A stretch of 64,000 nt of DNA from JABSSA01 sp039984715 (GCA_039984715.1 JBDWUA010000004.1:124001-188000); one strand, 5' to 3'; positions 17,405 to 26,722 are shown, counted from the stretch's first letter. Notes: generated by a model not told the origin, from the letters alone. Made by a program: numbers and translations.

Positions 17405-18400
17405 TCAGCCCCCTGCAATTGCACCACTGATCAGATTATAACTGAGCAGGTCTTTCATTTCACGTGGATCGCGCACCAGCGGCGTGACCCGAGTTTTGAT
17501 CTTCTGAAGGTCTGCGCGTGCACGCGTTTCAATGTCCCGTGCTTCGGCAATGGAAATAAAGCGAAACCGCAATTCGCGACCGGCGGGCGTTTGCACGACT
17601 TTGGCAAAATCACTTGGAATGACAGTGCCAATTCGCGGATATCCCCCTGTGGTCTGGCATTCGATCGACAAAACATACGGTGTGCCATCGCCCGTGATTT
17701 GAATGTCGCCGGGCGTTACGATTTCTGAAACGATGGAAAGCCCTGACGGATCAGCAAATCCATCGCCTTCAAAATCCAGACGGATCGCCTGACGATTTGC
17801 GCGCGGGTCGCGGCGAAACAGGGTCTGTTCAAAGCGATTTCGCAGATGTTCCGGAAATCTATTGGTTTGTGCGGATGGAACGATGCGGACTTCGCCGCCT
17901 TCGAACCGTTTGTCAGTTGGGATGCATCGGTTGGCCACGTCTGTGAGGGGGCCAATGGGTAAGATATCGCCCGGTTTGACCAAAGCGCCCAACCCAATTG
18001 TCAAATGTGCAGCGCGTGACGCAATAACAGGATCAATGTCGATTCCACCGGACACGTGAAGATATCCATAGGTTCCCGACAAGGTCGGTCCAATGGTCAG
18101 CGTGTCCCCGGCCTGCATGGCGTGGCTTGCGTTCCATACGATAGGCGTTCCATTTAGGATGGTCCGCATCGCTGCCCCCGTTAGGGCGATACACAGGTCT
18201 GTGGTCGCTTCGAATGTGCCGCCAGTTCCAACCATCTCAAGGGCGGCACAATCCGGGCTTTGATCCAAAAGCGCGGCACCTTCATGCAAGGCTTTGGTGT
18301 CCGCCGCACCGCCGCGCATCATCCCTGTGGCGAGATACCCAAAACGCCCCATGTCTTGGATCGCCAAAGCGGGACCGCACTGATGAACCACCAATCCCAT
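17405..18400 (-). CDS. pxpC: 5-oxoprolinase subunit PxpC
   Basis: A 331-residue carboxyltransferase/urea-amidolyase-related subunit. Family blocks are GPALAIQDMGRFGYLATGMMRGGAAD split over residues 9-34, ALEMVGTGGTFEA, GYLHVSGGID and, late in the chain, GDIQITGDGTPYVLSIECQTTGGYPRIG. It starts four bases past pxpB and ends beside pxpA, so the three genes form one operon. The protein is expected to join PxpA and PxpB in the cytoplasmic 5-oxoprolinase complex. Confidence 0.92.
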   Translation of the reverse strand: MGLVVHQCGPALAIQDMGRFGYLATGMMRGGAADTKALHEGAALLDQSPDCAALEMVGTGGTFEATTDLCIALTGAAMRTILNGTPIVWNASHAMQAGDTLTIGPTLSGTYGYLHVSGGIDIDPVIASRAAHLTIGLGALVKPGDILPIGPLTDVANRCIPTDKRFEGGEVRIVPSAQTNRFPEHLRNRFEQTLFRRDPRANRQAIRLDFEGDGFADPSGLSIVSEIVTPGDIQITGDGTPYVLSIECQTTGGYPRIGTVIPSDFAKVVQTPAGRELRFRFISIAEARDIETRARADLQKIKTRVTPLVRDPREMKDLLSYNLISGAIAGG

Positions 18401-18403
18401 AGA

Positions 18404-19147
18404 TCAGATCAACTTCCATTCTGCGCCGCCATTTCCGGACGGGTCCGTTGCGGAAATGCGGTCCAGTTCGGTTTTGGACACATCGGTTAGGCGCACTTCG
18501 TCCCCCGGTCGCAATGCTACTGGGGTGTCAGTATCGGGGCGAAAGCACTGAAAAGCGGTTTGCCCAACGTGACGCCATCCCGTGGGTGACGGATTGGCAA
18601 AAATAATCAATTGGCGCACAGCCACCACCAACGCACCGGCTGGGACATTGACCAGTTGGGATTGGCGCGGGATGTCCCAATGTTTGGGCAAGTACCCAGA
18701 ATAGGGCATACCCGGCGCAAACCCGAGGGTCAGAACACGCAAACTGTAGTCGCACAGCTCTTTTTGCGCGATATGCGGCTCTAACCCTGCCAATTCGGCA
18801 GCCTCTTCAAGCTGAGGAGCGACGCTTGTTTCAAATGTTGCAGGTATCGTCCAGCGGCGTCGGCCCTCTGGCAATGGGGCGTCCAACCATTCACGTATGG
18901 ACAGCTCTGCGGCTATCCTTTCCTTCATGGTCTCTGGGTCATGCTGCACCAGATCCATCCGAAAGAATGCAGACACCAACGTGCTGGCGCTTTCCTGAAT
19001 TTCTGACCATGACAACGTTTCAATATGTGCGCGAAACGCCAGTGCCGCGCGATTTGCGGTGTCCGAAAGTGACGGCGCAAATGTCACCAAAAGGCCGTCC
19101 AATCCGACGTTGCTGATTGTTGGGTAAGAATTGTCCGAATGCGCCAT
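18404..19147 (-). CDS. pxpB: 5-oxoprolinase subunit PxpB
   Basis: A 247-residue protein of the PxpB (KipI-like) family and first gene of the pxpBCA operon. The core blocks are visible: ELCDYSLRVLTLGFAPGMPYSGYLP, a variant of the usual GFxPGFxYL; PRQSQLVNVPAGALVVAVRQLIIF; NPSPTGWRHVGQT; and LRPGDEVRLTDV. The reading begins at ATG 19147 (MAHSDNSYPTISN), with no close homologue start available to refine it. In E. coli PxpB and PxpC form a tight pair that activates 5-oxoproline for PxpA. Confidence 0.92.
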   Translation of the reverse strand: MAHSDNSYPTISNVGLDGLLVTFAPSLSDTANRAALAFRAHIETLSWSEIQESASTLVSAFFRMDLVQHDPETMKERIAAELSIREWLDAPLPEGRRRWTIPATFETSVAPQLEEAAELAGLEPHIAQKELCDYSLRVLTLGFAPGMPYSGYLPKHWDIPRQSQLVNVPAGALVVAVRQLIIFANPSPTGWRHVGQTAFQCFRPDTDTPVALRPGDEVRLTDVSKTELDRISATDPSGNGGAEWKLI

Positions 19148-19198
19148 TCACAGACCCTACTCGCCCTGAATCCAAGTGCAATCGGGAATTGCCTTACG

Positions 19199-20401
19199 TC
19201 AGTCGCGAAGCCAGTTTTGATCCCAACTGACTGACTCAACACCGGCAAGACGCTTGAGGCGTTGAACTTCTGACTCCAGATCAGAAACGCGGGCCTTTGA
19301 CCAACGCACTTTTGGTTCCGGCCACATCGCCCGAACATGCAACACATCCTTGTCGCGATGCGCTTTCATATCGATACGACCGACAAGCCTGTCACCTTCC
19401 AAGATTGGGAAAACGTAATAGCCATAAGTTCGTTTTGCTTCGGGGACAAAGATTTCGATGCGATAATTGAATCCAAACAACCGTTCAGCGCGTTTACGAT
19501 CCCGCAAGGCAGGGTCAAAGGGGCTTAGAACACGCAAGCGACTGCAGGGCGTTTTCGCAAGTGCAGGGTCATTTTCGATGTCAGGATACGCATAGCTTGG
19601 TCGCCAGTTGCCTTGGACGTCTTGGATGTCGACAGGAACAATTTGGTTTTGGGACACTGCCGTTTCGCACCAAGCTTTGGCTTCGGCGAGGGTAATATGC
19701 GCCCAAAACGCCGCCAATTCACCCGGTGTGGCAAATCCCAAACGGGTCAATGCTTGCTTGCAACACCAATCAATTGTGTCGGGGTTGGATGGGGCCTGCG
19801 ATGTTAGGCTTTCGTCCAAGACACGTTCGGTCAGATCGTAACGCTTGCGAAAATTGTCACGCCCGACCACGCATAATTTTCCAGATCGCCAAAGGTATTC
19901 CAGCGCAGTTTTTGAGGGATGCCAATCCCACCAACCGCCCGAACCCTTCTTTTCGTCCTTTCCCACGTCCGATGAACTCAGCGGTCCCTCCGCGCGGATT
20001 TGATCAAGAACGGCGTCGAATTGCGCTTCGAATCCGTCCCGTCTCCAATCACGCCATCTGCCGCGCAAGGTGGCCGCATCCCGTTGACGGCGCATGTGCC
20101 ACCATGGGTAATATTCCATTGGAATGATCGCGGCGTCGTGCGTCCAATGTTCAAAAAGCGCACCGTCTTTTTCATAAAGCCGCTTCAGGTCAGCCGGGCG
20201 ATACCGTGGTCGACGCGAAAACAGAATAAGATCATGCGCCCGTGCGACGGTATTGATGCTGTCTAATTGGACGAACCCAAGTCGCTTGATCAGATCAAGA
20301 AGTGCATCGCCACTTGCTGGTCCTTGAGGCGTTTCCAGCAAGGCATGGCGGTCCAGAAATACACGCCGCGCTGCCCGGTTTTCGAGCCGAAAAGGCGTCA
20401 C
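19199..20401 (-). CDS. YcaQ/AlkZ-like winged-helix DNA glycosylase
   Basis: A 400-residue HTH_42 family protein. It has the conserved GFVQLDSINTVARAHDLILFSR block near residues 42-64 and HWTHDAAIIPMEYYPWW. The C-terminal half has the family pieces SPFDPALRDRKRAERLFGFNYRIE and YGYYVFPILEGDRLVGRIDMK. The Q-L-D tripeptide matches the YcaQ/AlkX branch rather than the QxQ of AlkZ; both unhook DNA interstrand crosslinks and remove alkylated bases. Translation starts at GTG 20401, which overlaps the stop of the upstream LacI gene (GTGA). Why a regulator and a glycosylase share a transcript is unclear. Confidence 0.88.
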   Translation of the reverse strand: MTPFRLENRAARRVFLDRHALLETPQGPASGDALLDLIKRLGFVQLDSINTVARAHDLILFSRRPRYRPADLKRLYEKDGALFEHWTHDAAIIPMEYYPWWHMRRQRDAATLRGRWRDWRRDGFEAQFDAVLDQIRAEGPLSSSDVGKDEKKGSGGWWDWHPSKTALEYLWRSGKLCVVGRDNFRKRYDLTERVLDESLTSQAPSNPDTIDWCCKQALTRLGFATPGELAAFWAHITLAEAKAWCETAVSQNQIVPVDIQDVQGNWRPSYAYPDIENDPALAKTPCSRLRVLSPFDPALRDRKRAERLFGFNYRIEIFVPEAKRTYGYYVFPILEGDRLVGRIDMKAHRDKDVLHVRAMWPEPKVRWSKARVSDLESEVQRLKRLAGVESVSWDQNWLRD

Positions 20402-21432
20402 GAGCTTGTTTTGCGTCGCAATGTATCCCCATGAGCCACTTTTGGCGTCAAAGTCACATGTCTTGGGGCCAAATCAGCATCCGGTTGTGATTGCTCGTGT
20501 ATGATCTGCGCCGCCATTCGGCCGATTTCCAGACGACATGCGTCCATCGTTGCCAATTGACGAGGCAACCCATCCAACAATTCCACACCGTTGAATCCCG
20601 CCAATCCAATTTCGCCGGGGATATCCACGTTCTGTTCCAGCAGATACAACAGGCCACCCGCGCCAATCATGTCGTTTGAATAGTACAGAAAGTCGAGGTC
20701 AGGAGAACGGTCCAACATGGCTTGAGTCATCTCGCGACCCTTGGCAAGGGCAGACCCACCTGAATAAAACTCCCGGTCCATGATCTCAATTCCGGCCTTT
20801 GTCAGACCCTCGGTTAAACCTTCAAACCGCTTTCGTGCGCGTCGATCCAAGGGCATTTTGGTGCCCATGAACCCAATCTTTGAAAACCCCTGTTTCAAGA
20901 TCGCGCGCGCCATTTCCAAACCGGCCTGACGATGCGAAATACCCACCATGTTGTGGACGGGCTGCCCATCGGTATCCATAATTTCAACAACAGGAATCCC
21001 GGCGTTTTCCAACATCGCTTTGCTGGCTTCCGAATGTTCCAGACCGGCAACGATTATGCCTGACGGCCGCCAAGACAGCATTTCATACAGAACCCGTTCT
21101 TCTTTTTCGGGCATGTAATCCGTAACGCCGACAACAGGTTGCAACGGTGTTTCTTCAAGCACTTCGTTGATACCGGACAGAACTTCGGGAAAAACCATAT
21201 TTTTCAACGATGGGATAATGACGGCGACCAGATTGACCTGTTGCGATGCCAAGGATCCCGCGATCTGATTGGGAACGTATCCCAGCGCTTTTGCAGCCGC
21301 TAACACCTTGTCCCGCGTGGTTTGACTGACTTCACCTCGATTTCGCAAAACCCGGCTGACCGTCATTTCAGAAACGCCCGAAGCCGCAGAGACATCGCGC
21401 AAGGTGAGAGGGCGGCGGCGTTGTTCTGACAA
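20398..21432 (-). CDS. LacI family regulator (GntR-like)
   Basis: A 344-residue regulator with helix-turn-helix TLRDVSAASGVSEMTVSRVLRN and a PBP-like sensor. IIPSLKNMVFPEVLSGINEVLE, MLSWRPSGIIVAGLEHSE and AGIPVVEIMDT resemble E. coli GntR, the gluconate repressor, more than PurR. A TTG at 21432 is chosen as start because AAGAAGAGA lies six bases upstream and the family begins about ten residues before the helix-turn-helix; an upstream ATG at 21540 would add an unlikely 36-residue tail. It is co-transcribed with the YcaQ gene. It could cross-talk with the gluconate module at 58.5-61.9 kb, which has its own LacI protein. Confidence 0.85.
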   Translation of the reverse strand: MSEQRRRPLTLRDVSAASGVSEMTVSRVLRNRGEVSQTTRDKVLAAAKALGYVPNQIAGSLASQQVNLVAVIIPSLKNMVFPEVLSGINEVLEETPLQPVVGVTDYMPEKEERVLYEMLSWRPSGIIVAGLEHSEASKAMLENAGIPVVEIMDTDGQPVHNMVGISHRQAGLEMARAILKQGFSKIGFMGTKMPLDRRARKRFEGLTEGLTKAGIEIMDREFYSGGSALAKGREMTQAMLDRSPDLDFLYYSNDMIGAGGLLYLLEQNVDIPGEIGLAGFNGVELLDGLPRQLATMDACRLEIGRMAAQIIHEQSQPDADLAPRHVTLTPKVAHGDTLRRKTSS

Positions 21433-21567
21433 ATCGTATCTCTTCTTGATTGTTTTGATGCAATGCACCTCAGCAAGAAGTAGCCACGTCAACCGGAAAA
21501 GATCAAGTAAAGAGACACAGATCAAAGGGTGACAGCTCAATTAGGGCACGCTAGGAATAAATCTTGC

Positions 21568-21644
21568 GGCCCCGTGGCTCAACTGGATAGAGCAGCCCCC
21601 TCCTAAGGGGCAGGTTATTGGTTCGAATCCAATCGGGGTCACCA
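21568..21644 (+). tRNA. tRNA-Arg(CCT)
   Basis: A 77-nt cloverleaf with 7-bp acceptor (GGCCCCG / CGGGGTC), D arm GCTC-GAGC, anticodon arm GCCCC-CTCCTAA-GGGGC with anticodon CCT, T arm ATTGG-TTCGAAT-CCAAT and encoded CCA. It reads AGG codons. A second tRNA-Arg(CCT) with a different anticodon stem lies at 25070. The interval between them is accessory DNA. Confidence 0.93.
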
Positions 21645-21768
21645 AAAACACTTGTAAAATATAGCTTTTTTACAGGACTTTGTGCAGAAGCTTGCAGAAA
21701 GTCCTGTGAGCTTTTGCGCCGAATTCGGCTGAAATCTCGTACAAGACCTGTACAAAATTCGCACGTCT

Positions 21769-22239
21769 TTGCACAATTCGGGGCCTTCCAATGAGCCGGA
21801 GAGTCGCAAACACATGCCTTCCGACACACCTGCTGGCGAAGTGCCGATCATGCGCCGCGACCGCCGGTTAAAGCCGCGAGGGACACTCCGCCTCCACCAA
21901 GACCATCTTGCATGGCTGGAAGAAAGTCTCGCCAATCAACATCCATGCAGGGATCAAGGCCGCACGGTAATCGTCACCCACCACGGACCACACAGGGCTG
22001 TTGCTGGTGACATCGACACGCTCTCTGCCGCATTCCATTCAGACATGAGCGATCTTCTCATCCAGCGCCGACCAGATGCCTGGTTCTATGGCCACTCGCA
22101 CCGACGACTTCGCGCAAAGATCCACGCTACAGATGTCAGAAATGTATCGGTCGGCTACGCTGGTGAGCTGATAAACGAGTCCATTTCCTATCTGCTGGAG
22201 GCATGTTCATGGAAGAGCTACAAATCGGCTCCAAAATAG
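21769..22239 (+). pseudogene. Truncated metallophosphoesterase
   Basis: Only the C-terminal half of a calcineurin-like phosphoesterase is readable. From about 21892 the product has HLAWLEESLANQ, RTVIVTHHGPHRAVAGDIDTLSAAFHSDMSDLL and DAWFYGHSHRRLRAKI. These give the late metal-ligand histidines (VTHHGPH and GHSH). The N-terminal GDxH and GNHD motifs are missing, and the preceding 100 bases, next to the tRNA gene, show nothing similar. The gene was probably cut when DNA inserted at, or was lost from, the tRNA-Arg locus. A short re-started protein cannot be excluded but would lack half the active site. Confidence 0.8.
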
Positions 22240-22620
22240 GGCAGTTGAAATACTGAGTGGGCATAAATCCAGCATTAATGGTGTATTCTGTTGAAAAACT
22301 CCAATGCTGGGCGTTCCAGGCAAATTTGATAGAATAAAATTCTGAACTTCTAAAATTTTTACGGTATTTTGGGACGTGCTCCGATGAACGGAGAACAGCT
22401 TTCTGGTTTCGGGAAATTTGCAGACGCAGCAAAGAGTTTTTCAACAGAATGGGCGGGAAGCTGACCTTCGCCGCGATAGCGAAACTTTTTGGCGCGACGA
22501 CAAAAGCGGACTTTGGGCCTACGCTCGGCGGTTTGCTAAGATTGTAGGCAGAGTGCGGAAACCAGACATTTGCTGCTACTGCGAATGCCACCAATTCTTT
22601 GGCTGAAAATGGCATGGCCT
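22240..22620. other. Accessory intergenic DNA without a recognisable gene
   Basis: This 380-bp stretch has short broken frames on both strands. A 162-codon minus-strand frame (22136-22624) crosses the phosphoesterase remnant and has no family motif. A plus-strand reading with a frameshift near 22450 gives alanine-rich segments of no known family. No tRNA, hairpin terminator or insertion-sequence end was identified. Confidence 0.4.
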
Positions 22621-24723
22621 TCAATGAGGCGGTTTGAGAGCGTCCAGACGCATATTCAGGCGGTTGTCCCCAGATGTGTGGATGTACGGAGAACCATCAT
22701 CCAGTTGATCTGGAAAGACGTCTACCTCAAACAGTAGGCGTTCAAAATGCCGATTGATAATGTAGGCCTCATCATACACCATCCAATCATTAATTTGATC
22801 CATAAACATCGACATATCGGCAGCAAATGAATCAGTCCATTTCAAAAGTTCCATCTGCGAAAGCCGCGTACGCAGCACTGTATTGGGATTTGTAGGGCCT
22901 ATAAAGCTTGCCTGCGCAGCGATCATTCGCGTGATTGCAGTAAGGAAGGCAGAAACCGCGCTAGCGCAACATTGAAAGAACTTATCATGGTCTCCATCTA
23001 GTTCATATGCTGAGCCAGCTTCATCTGTAAGAGCTATGAGATCCTCTAACTGCTTAACAGCAAGCTCAGAATAGAACGAAAGCTTCTCAACAGTGGGAAT
23101 GGTCGTCGATATTGAAAAGTAGGATGAAAGCAACGTATCGTTGTATCGCGCCAGCCATCCTTCATAGTCGTCCTTGTGTGGGCTAAGTACTGCATCTGGA
23201 AATTTATTACTGACGATGCTGTTGAAAGTAACAGTGCCAAGGCAGCTTACGAGTATTGAAACTGCCGCATCTTTATCATCAACAACCTCGCTTACCAAGT
23301 CTTGAGCGAGATATGCCTTCATTACTAGGTGTGTTTTCAGGGCGTCGTGTTTGTGTACCAAAACCGGAAGGGCTACTCCGTTGGGATTTTCGCCCGTGGA
23401 GCCGCGTTCTAAACTCGCCTGTCCTTCACCGCGATCCAGTTCCGCGATGGCTGTGTCGTAGTCTACAGCAAAAGTTATGCCATCAAGGCCTATAACTTCA
23501 CAGATGGCCGCATAAGCCAAAACGACCTCATTTACAGCGTCGGCAACCTTCTGAGCATACTCTTGATCAGCAAAATCTTTGAACGAAACCGAATATGAAA
23601 AATCCTTCGAGCCTTCCGCGACAGTAGTCGCTGATCCTGCGCCGTGATCATCGCCGGAAGCTTCACCGACGAAACTTTCGATGGCCTCGCTTACAGCGGA
23701 TGAGGTTAAGTTTGAAACCGTTTCGCGAGCCTTATGCCCCAACTCACTAAGGTCATTTTCTGTCTTTTCCTGAAGTTGATCCGACAGATAAAAGGAAAAG
23801 CAACTTTCTACTGCATGGCGCGCATATTGTTGAGCTTGTTCTGACCAATCTTGCTGACCACTGCCAACTATTACCTTTGATGGCGAAAGCGGCAGAATGA
23901 CACAAGCTGTGCTTTTGGGGCTTGCCAGCAAATACGGCCCCCAACCGTTTTCATCTTGTGCGATGGCGACACAGTCCGCCAATGGAGCATTATTTTCTGA
24001 AATTTCAATTACCTGCCAAGTGAACGCCTCTAGTTGCCGCTTGCGTTCATTCGACACCAGTTGGTCTTGGAGAATTTTGGTGTGAGCTGACTGCCCTATT
24101 CCCGTGAATTTTTGCGCAATTACAGAAACCCAGTCTGCGAACTGTTCGATTGCATTAGCGTGTAGCAGGTCAAAATCTTCTCGTATGCCAAAGTACATTA
24201 GGCGCACAATTGCTTTAGTTGAAATGTTGGTCAGTAGATGCAGGCCACGCTTTTCGAACTCCCTAGTTGCCATCGTTGCAAATTCACTAGGAACGCGGTG
24301 TTTGATCAGCCTTATGCCATCCAACTATTCGGCGGGTTTATTTATGAGTGTATCAATCGCCGATACCATTTCTGAGGCACCAACTCCTATCACCTCTCTT
24401 AAGTATGCAGCACGCATCGTCAAATGGGTTACGACCTCGCTTGCATCGCTCGAGCGGACTTGTGTGGAGAAATCAGCGTCCCGAAGTTCGTCTACTAAGG
24501 ACTGTAAGCGCGTCTCATAGTCAGTAATCAGATCATCTAGTGTAGGAGAGCCATCAAGTGAGGGTTTGGAATAAAAGTCTCTGGCGGCGGCTGCGTCATC
24601 GCGGGAAACTGGAACAGGTTTTTTCAAGCCGCGCCGATACATCCACAGCTTGTCACTCCCGTCATTGATGACGAAACTCTTCAAGAAATGTCTCGGGATG
24701 AAATGTTGTTTGCGTCCAGCCAT
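22621..24723 (-). pseudogene. DUF4238 family gene interrupted by one in-frame TAG
   Basis: Two frames, 24723-24325 (132 residues) and 24324-22621 (567 residues), are in the same phase and separated only by TAG at 24327-24325. The first begins MAGRKQHFIPRHFLKSF, the DUF4238 start motif, and continues LWMYRRGLKKPVPVSRD. The second holds the later DUF4238 block (DENGWGPYLLASPKSTACVILPLSPSKVIVGS) and a long unknown C-terminal extension. A 701-codon gene broken by a single nonsense codon is the simplest reading. Strong coding beyond the stop suggests a recent mutation, a sequencing error or read-through. DUF4238 proteins have no established function but recur in genomic islands. Confidence 0.8.
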
Positions 24724-24757
24724 TTTAACCTCGCCGCTTTGGCATCAATACTAAGGT

Positions 24758-24910
24758 CTTGATGCGCAGCTTACCGAAGCAGACCTGCCCACGGCAAAGC
24801 AGTGTGAAACTACTTATCAGATGGCAGTTAACAATGCGCGTGCCTCAAAGCTCTTTCTTGAAGCACATGATCAGGAACAGCAGAAGGCCTTGCAACAAGA
24901 AGGAGGCTAG
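24758..24910 (+). pseudogene. Short C-terminal coding remnant
   Basis: A frame without its own start, bounded upstream by an in-frame TAA, reads LDAQLTEADLPTAKQCETTY and ends with an acidic, glutamine-rich helix (EAHDQEQQKALQQEGG) before TAG 24908. The composition is that of a real protein tail. LTEADLPT recalls the start of a helical domain in P27-type phage terminase small subunits, but the match is weak. It is probably the end of a lost phage or island gene. Confidence 0.4.
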
Positions 24911-24928
24911 TTCCGAAATGCCTATATT

Positions 24929-24951
24929 GATGTTCGTTTAAAACGAACATC
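24929..24951. repeat. 23-bp perfect palindrome
   Basis: GATGTTCGTTT (24929-24939) and AAACGAACATC (24941-24951) are exact reverse complements around a single A. It lies 19 bp after the coding remnant. It may be a terminator without a T-run, an operator or the end of a lost element. Confidence 0.5.
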
Positions 24952-25069
24952 AGGACTCTTTATTCTGGGCATGTAATTTCAAATCTGCACTAGTGACAGT
25001 GATGATGAGTAGCTAAGACTGCTGGCAAAGGTGCGTAACTGGAGGTATGATGACTGGCTGCCAGCCTTT

Positions 25070-25146
25070 GGCCCCGTGGCTCAGCTGGATAGAGCAACGG
25101 TTTCCTAAACCGTAGGCCGCGTGTTCGAATCACGCCGGGGTCACCA
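25070..25146 (+). tRNA. tRNA-Arg(CCT), second copy
   Basis: A 77-nt cloverleaf: acceptor GGCCCCG / CGGGGTC, D arm GCTC-GAGC, anticodon arm ACGGT-TTCCTAA-ACCGT with anticodon CCT, T arm GCGTG-TTCGAAT-CACGC and encoded CCA. It shares the acceptor and D arm with the tRNA at 21568 but differs in anticodon and T stems, so it is a paralogue rather than a fresh copy. Confidence 0.94.
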
Positions 25147-25467
25147 AACGACAACTTTTTATGACGGTTGGAGGCAGAGCTCTGTTCAAACTTTGGGCTA
25201 AGTTCGTTCAACCGATGGATAACCTGCGTTTCTAAGGTGGTTCTCTTTTCATGAAAGTGACTCAAGGAAATGTAGCGTCATGCAGATGCGAGGATAAAAT
25301 AAGGTGGATAAGCGTGAATGGCGATCCTTGAAGCACAGGAGACAAAAATTCAGATTATGGTGTTCAGAACTTAAAGTGTCCAATTTTAGTAGACATATGT
25401 GTTGTTATGTTTATGATTTGTAGAATTGTACGTGTACATGCGAGAGCTAAAAGGTAGGGGCGCGCAG
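25147..25467. other. Leader region of the HTH/deaminase-fold gene
   Basis: This 320-bp AT-richer stretch has no coding signature. AGACATATGTGTTG at 25391 contains the palindrome ACATATGT and resembles AGACACATATTGTG at 26746, downstream of the regulator gene. These may be binding sites of that regulator. No clear -35/-10 pair was fixed. Confidence 0.35.
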
Positions 25468-26700
25468 ATGGAAAGTGAGGCATACAAGCCAAAAGAGGCT
25501 AGGTCGATGTCCATAAGTGACTTTTTGCTGGAGGAGATCAATCGCACTGGCTGGAAGAAAAACGCATTTGCCGACCAAATTAAAATCAGCCGATCTACGC
25601 TATATAATATTTTGTCTGGCTCTACACCTATCAGTAGAGAAAATGCTCAAAAGTTGTCCGATGAACTTGGACACTCCCATGATTTTTGGATGCGAAGTCA
25701 GGTTTTGGTTGAGGAGGATACTAATATAGTCCCGTTTTTGGCTGATGCCACCCTTGGTACCGCTCACGCGAACCTTTCAAATTTTGCCGAGCTCTTGACT
25801 GATAACATGTTGCGAGACGCGGTCCGCGATTCCCAAGTCGGCATTTCTGGATACGACGACGAATATCAGAGGTCAGCGTCTTACGATTTGACCCTCCACA
25901 ACGAGCTTACAGTTCTATCTCCGGACGGGCGTCGTCAGATTGATCTGAATGGGACAGATTTTACGTTGAAGCATATGGAGAGTGTTGCGATTCAAACCAA
26001 AGAAGAGGTGTCACTCTCTAACCACTACATTGCTCGCGTAGGTGCAACGGCGGAAATGGCAAAAGCGGGCCTTCTGGTGAATACGGGCCTTCAAATTGAC
26101 CCCGGATTTAGCGGAAGATTGCAGGCTTCAATCTTGAACTTCTCCGGAAGGTCTCATCGACTTTTCATTGGACAAGTTGTTATGAGTATTGAAGTTTATC
26201 ACCTCCCGGTGGCTCCACGTAAGGGCTATACGCCCCTTCAGTCGAGCTCATCGTTGTTCTTGTGTATCAAGGGAAAAATACAAGATAAGCTGGTGGTTCG
26301 AAAATTAGACGATCAAGTAAAGATCGTTTCATGGGAAAGTGCGGGCGTCGAGGTCAAAGCCAGTGGAACGGGCGAAGAGGCTGTCCGTAGAGCCCTTGAT
26401 GTAATTGCTCGAAAGCTTGGAGCTCCCGAGGTAAGTGACGCTTTGAGTGTTCAGATTCAGCATCTCTTCAGTGATCTAACACCAAGTAAGAGCGAATTTG
26501 CTGTCGCCCTCGGTCAACAGGAAATGAATTCATATTCTGAACACGCTGAATCCGACGTTTTTACACCAGTGACGATACCTGATTTTGAGGAAGGCGAAGA
26601 AACCTTAAGGGGAATATTAGATCAAACGAATGTAAGCATATGTCAGTTTGGTCGAGCGGCTTTGCTTCATGCACGATCAGTTGAGTTGCAATCCAACTAG
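25468..26700 (+). CDS. HTH domain fused to dCTP deaminase/dUTPase-fold domain
   Basis: A 410-residue protein. Residues 17-75 form a HigA/XRE-like helix-turn-helix (FADQIKISRSTLYNILSGSTPIS). Residues 135-248 follow the trimeric dCTP deaminase/dUTPase fold: RSASYDLTLHNEL, YIARVGATAEMAKAGLLVNTGLQIDPGFSG split over 188-216, and LFIGQVVMSIEV. The usual GRSSLAR loop is changed to GATAEMA. The Glu expected in the strand after DPGF.G (ITLEL) is replaced by Ser (RLQASILN), so catalysis is doubtful. The C-terminal 150 residues are unknown. ATG 25468 follows GGTAGGGG; TTG 25426 is an alternative. It may be a nucleotide-sensing regulator or defence protein. Confidence 0.75.
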   Translation: MESEAYKPKEARSMSISDFLLEEINRTGWKKNAFADQIKISRSTLYNILSGSTPISRENAQKLSDELGHSHDFWMRSQVLVEEDTNIVPFLADATLGTAHANLSNFAELLTDNMLRDAVRDSQVGISGYDDEYQRSASYDLTLHNELTVLSPDGRRQIDLNGTDFTLKHMESVAIQTKEEVSLSNHYIARVGATAEMAKAGLLVNTGLQIDPGFSGRLQASILNFSGRSHRLFIGQVVMSIEVYHLPVAPRKGYTPLQSSSSLFLCIKGKIQDKLVVRKLDDQVKIVSWESAGVEVKASGTGEEAVRRALDVIARKLGAPEVSDALSVQIQHLFSDLTPSKSEFAVALGQQEMNSYSEHAESDVFTPVTIPDFEEGEETLRGILDQTNVSICQFGRAALLHARSVELQSN

Positions 26701-26722
26701 TGTAAGTGTACATTAAAACTGG

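Larger units (their letters stand above)
24724..25069. other. Intergenic region before the second tRNA-Arg
   Basis: This region holds a 51-codon coding remnant (24758-24910) and a 23-bp palindrome (24929-24951). The remainder to the tRNA gene at 25070 shows no further gene. Frames of 60-90 codons here overlap the tRNA or lack any motif. Confidence 0.4.

Noticed and set aside
22136..22624. 162-codon minus-strand frame beside the phosphoesterase remnant
   Set aside because: Runs across the antisense of a clear protein-coding remnant and shows no family signature.
22621..24723. Two independent genes instead of one interrupted gene
   Set aside because: The frames are in phase with only a TAG between them, the second lacks a ribosome-binding site and starts at TTG, and DUF4238 motifs are divided between them.
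24990..25265. 91-codon minus-strand frame
   Set aside because: Covers the tRNA-Arg gene at 25070-25146 and has no similarity to a known family.
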